Part shown: one piece after another, positions 5,368 through 7,694 of the stretch
Layout of the letters: each line of letters opens with the position of its first letter
Position numbering within the stretch: position 1 is the stretch's first letter
Source of the DNA: Pseudomonadota bacterium
Lineage (GTDB): Bacteria; Pseudomonadota; Alphaproteobacteria; Caulobacterales; Caulobacteraceae
Assembly (NCBI GenBank): GCA_023433655.1
Contig: JAEYUE010000028.1
Location: forward strand, 1 to 7,694
Reading direction: 5' to 3'
DNA length: 7,694 bases
Program-made: the position numbers and the translations under genes
The notes under the pieces: generated by a model
The model's database searches: none
The model's input: only the letters and a program-made list of their open reading frames with translations
What the model was told of the DNA's origin: nothing

Positions 5368-7694
5368 TCAGCCTCCCGGGAACAGCCGCACCAGCAGGGT
5401 GGCGAACACCCCCTGGGCGGCCGAGAAGGCGATGAACAGGGCGATGAGGTCGAAGGTCGAAGGCCGCGCCGCCTCGACATGGCCGGCCAGCCAGCGCGCC
5501 ACCGCATAGAGGCCCATCATGCCGACGAGGGCGGCGAACATCCCCTGCCACGACAGCAGGGCGAAGACGGTCGCGCCCTGGGTGTTCGCCGACGCCGCCA
5601 GCCCAGTGGCGATCCACGCCTGCAGTTCAGTCCACCAGCCGGCGGCCACGAGGACGGCGGCGAGGAGCATCAGGAGGGTCGCGATGGCGGCGCTGCGCGG
5701 ACGATCCAGCCGCAAGGTCCGGCACGAGGCCCAGGCGAGAACCCCCGCGAGGACGTAGGCCGCGACCACGGCGATCATCGAGCCGGCCTCCGGCGGCGGC
5801 GCCCAGAGCTCGGGATTGCGGCTCCACAGGAAGACGTAGCTGAAGCCCATCAGCGTCCCGACCATGCCGGCCACGACCAGGGTGATGACCGCCGCCCACC
5901 AGCCGTGGCTGGAGGGGCCGCTGGCGTAGGTCGGCACGACGATCCCGGCCCCGATGTCGGCGGTCGGCTGGATTCGCGGCCGGTCGAGGAACCAGCACCA
6001 CTGGACGATGCAGTAGACCCCCAGCACGCCGCTGATCGCCGCCGGCCAGTAGGCCTTGACCGTCAGCAGCAGGAAGAAGCCGGCGGTGAAGACGGCCGCC
6101 CAGACGTGCCAGGCCGAGGGGTCGGGCATGCGCTGGAGGTACTGCGGTTCGGCGTTGAGGGTGGAGGTGACGAGGGTCTCGCGCTCGCCGGTGGCGGTGT
6201 TGGGCAGGAAGTAGCGTCCGGCCTCGACATCGCGGGCGAGATTCGGCTGCTCCCACAGCGGGTAGCGGCTGGTGATGATCGGGATGGAGCGCACTGAGTA
6301 GAGACCGGTCGGCAGCCATTCCAGGCCCGGGCCGTCGAAGACATTGCCGGCGTCACGCGCGCCGAAGGGACGGAAGTTGCGGATCATGTCGATGATCCAC
6401 AGCAGGACCGCGGCGGCGAAGACGAAGGCCCCGACGGTCGAGATCAGGTTGGGCCACTCCCAGCCCCGGTCCGGCAGGTAGCTGTAGACCCGCCGCGGCA
6501 TGCCCATGAGGCCGGTCAGGTGCATGGGCAGGAAGGTCAGGTGCATGCCGGCGAACATCAGCCAGAACACCCACTTGCCGACCCGCTCGCTGAGCGGCCG
6601 GGTGGAGCTCATCGGCAGCCAGTAGTAGATGGCCGCGAACATCGGGAAGACCATGCCGCCGATCAGCACATAGTGCAGGTGGGCGACGATGAAATAGCTG
6701 TCGTGGGCCTGCCAGTCGAACGGGACCATGGCGACCATGACGCCGGTCAGGCCGCCCATGACGAAGATGACCAGGCCGCCCAGGACGAACAGGCCAGGGG
6801 TGCTGAAGCGCATGCGCCCCGCCGCCACGGTGGCGATCCAGGCGAAGACCTGGATGCCCGCCGGCACCGACACCGCCATCGACGCCGCCGAGAAGAAGCT
6901 GGTCGAGATGGTCGGCATGCCGGTGGTGAACATGTGGTGGGCCCACACGCCGAAGCTGATGAAGCCCGTGGCCAGCATGGCCAACACCACCAGCCGGTAG
7001 CCGACCAGCGGCGTCCTCGCCATGGCCGGGATGATGGTCGACATCGCCCCCGCCGCCGGCAGGAAGATGATGTAGACCTCGGGGTGGCCGAAGAACCAGA
7101 ACAGATGCTGCCACAGCAGCGGGTCGCCGCCCTTGAGCGCGTCGAAGAACGGCCAGCCCAGCGCCCGCTCGATCTCCAGCAGCAGGGTCGAGAGGATGAT
7201 CGACGGGAAGGCGATGATGATCATCCCGGCGAAGATCAGCATGGCCCAGGCGAAGACCGGCAGCTTGTCGAGGGTCATGCCGGGCGCGCGGTTGCGCAGC
7301 ACGCCGACGATGATCTCGATGGCCCCGGCGATGGCCGAGATCTCGATGAAGCCGATGCCCAGCAACCAGAAGTCGGCGTTGATCCCCGGCGAGAAGGCGG
7401 TCGAGGTCAGGGGCGGGTACATGAACCAGCCGCCGTCCGGGGCGAGGCCGAAGAACAGCGAGGCGAAGAAGGCGAGGCCGCCGATCAGATAGGCCCAGAA
7501 GGCGTAGGCGCTGAGCCGCGGGAAGGGCAGGTCGCGCGCGCCCAGCATCTGGGGCAGGAGCAGGACACCAAGCGCCTCGACGGCGGGCACGGCGAACAGG
7601 AACATCATCATCGTGCCGTGCACGGTGAAGAACTGGTTGTAGGTCTCCTGCGGCAGGAAGCCGTTCATCGGCACGGCCAGCTGGGTGCGCATCA
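5368..7694 (-). CDS. ctaD: Cytochrome c oxidase subunit I with C-terminal subunit III-like extension (partial, N-terminus outside window)
   Basis: 774 residues are visible, numbered here from the Met codon at 7692. That Met is internal (family pattern LMRTQLA), so about 70-90 residues with TM1 are missing. The protein is the haem-copper core of an aerobic terminal oxidase. Ligands are intact: His25 and His340 (haem a), His338 (haem a3), His203, His252 and His253 (CuB), and His330/Asp331 (Mg site). HPEVY (203-207) has the A1-type Glu205 and the cross-linked Tyr207. D-channel Asp54 is present, but the usual K-channel Lys is Gln281 and the Asn seven residues after Asp54 is Ser61. The subunit I domain ends near 440. 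A linker with GERETLVTS (502-510) leads to about seven further membrane segments (about 528-770) that resemble subunit III, with GPSSHGWW, YVFLW and PELWAPPP. Subunit II is expected beyond the right edge. The 102-residue gene follows after 2 nt. Confidence 0.95.
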   Translation of the reverse strand, partial: MRTQLAVPMNGFLPQETYNQFFTVHGTMMMFLFAVPAVEALGVLLLPQMLGARDLPFPRLSAYAFWAYLIGGLAFFASLFFGLAPDGGWFMYPPLTSTAFSPGINADFWLLGIGFIEISAIAGAIEIIVGVLRNRAPGMTLDKLPVFAWAMLIFAGMIIIAFPSIILSTLLLEIERALGWPFFDALKGGDPLLWQHLFWFFGHPEVYIIFLPAAGAMSTIIPAMARTPLVGYRLVVLAMLATGFISFGVWAHHMFTTGMPTISTSFFSAASMAVSVPAGIQVFAWIATVAAGRMRFSTPGLFVLGGLVIFVMGGLTGVMVAMVPFDWQAHDSYFIVAHLHYVLIGGMVFPMFAAIYYWLPMSSTRPLSERVGKWVFWLMFAGMHLTFLPMHLTGLMGMPRRVYSYLPDRGWEWPNLISTVGAFVFAAAVLLWIIDMIRNFRPFGARDAGNVFDGPGLEWLPTGLYSVRSIPIITSRYPLWEQPNLARDVEAGRYFLPNTATGERETLVTSTLNAEPQYLQRMPDPSAWHVWAAVFTAGFFLLLTVKAYWPAAISGVLGVYCIVQWCWFLDRPRIQPTADIGAGIVVPTYASGPSSHGWWAAVITLVVAGMVGTLMGFSYVFLWSRNPELWAPPPEAGSMIAVVAAYVLAGVLAWASCRTLRLDRPRSAAIATLLMLLAAVLVAAGWWTELQAWIATGLAASANTQGATVFALLSWQGMFAALVGMMGLYAVARWLAGHVEAARPSTFDLIALFIAFSAAQGVFATLLVRLFPGG
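5372..5376 (-). promoter_or_regulatory. Ribosome binding site (GGAGG) of the 102-residue membrane protein
   Basis: GGAGG on the minus strand lies within the last codons of the oxidase gene, 6 nt before the ATG at 5365. It identifies the true start of a frame that is otherwise open much further upstream. Confidence 0.75.

Noticed and set aside
5366..5617. An N-terminal extension of the 102-residue membrane protein by 84 residues
   Set aside because: It lies in another frame of the oxidase gene, is Arg/Pro/Gly-rich, and the GGAGG site points to the ATG at 5365.
7690..7692. The Met codon at 7692 as the true start of the oxidase subunit
   Set aside because: It falls inside the conserved LMRTQLA segment just before the TM2 haem ligand. 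The family has TM1 and the DHKRIG region upstream, so the gene runs off the window.
1..7694. Mobile elements, CRISPR, tRNA/rRNA, riboswitches or horizontally acquired segments
   Set aside because: I saw no transposase, spaced direct repeats, cloverleaf or B12-box-like leader, and composition is uniform. A cobalamin riboswitch before the mutase operon was considered, but the 148-bp spacer is too short and shows no recognisable box.

Overview
The window is high-GC, densely coded chromosomal DNA from an alphaproteobacterium. The MnmC tail, the DUF6491-type lipoprotein, the split methylmalonyl-CoA mutase and the fused cox subunit suggest Caulobacterales (Caulobacter, Brevundimonas or Phenylobacterium type). 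That placement is inferred from gene content and base composition, not from a marker gene. I see no mobile element, CRISPR array, tRNA, rRNA or phage gene, and no gene-free stretch over 300 bases.

Layout, left to right. Bases 1-199 (+) are the C-terminus of a gene that looks like mnmC (tRNA wobble-uridine modification). Bases 238-657 (+) encode a small secreted lipoprotein of the DUF6491 kind. On the minus strand, converging on it, lies a two-gene operon for methylmalonyl-CoA mutase. The small non-catalytic subunit (4207 to 2819) is read first and overlaps the large catalytic, B12-binding subunit (2822 to 681) by ATGA. A 148-bp divergent intergenic region (4208-4355) carries a perfect 6-bp inverted repeat and a weak promoter-like element. 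From it a YfcG/YghU-type glutathione S-transferase gene (4356-5060) runs rightwards. That gene ends tail to tail with a minus-strand respiratory module, and the two stop codons share one CTAG. The module consists of a cytochrome c oxidase subunit I with a subunit III-like C-terminal extension, truncated by the right edge of the window, followed by a translationally coupled 102-residue membrane protein.

Functionally, the mutase pair isomerises (R)-methylmalonyl-CoA and succinyl-CoA, linking propionyl-CoA from odd-chain fatty acids and branched amino acids to the TCA cycle. The cox module is part of an aerobic terminal oxidase. The genes look like ordinary housekeeping and energy metabolism. 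I found no convincing new defence or mobile system. The points most worth a second look are the altered proton-channel residues in the oxidase (K-channel Lys to Gln, D-channel Asn to Ser), its degenerate subunit III-like tail, the uncharacterised coupled membrane protein, and the unusually short mutase small subunit.
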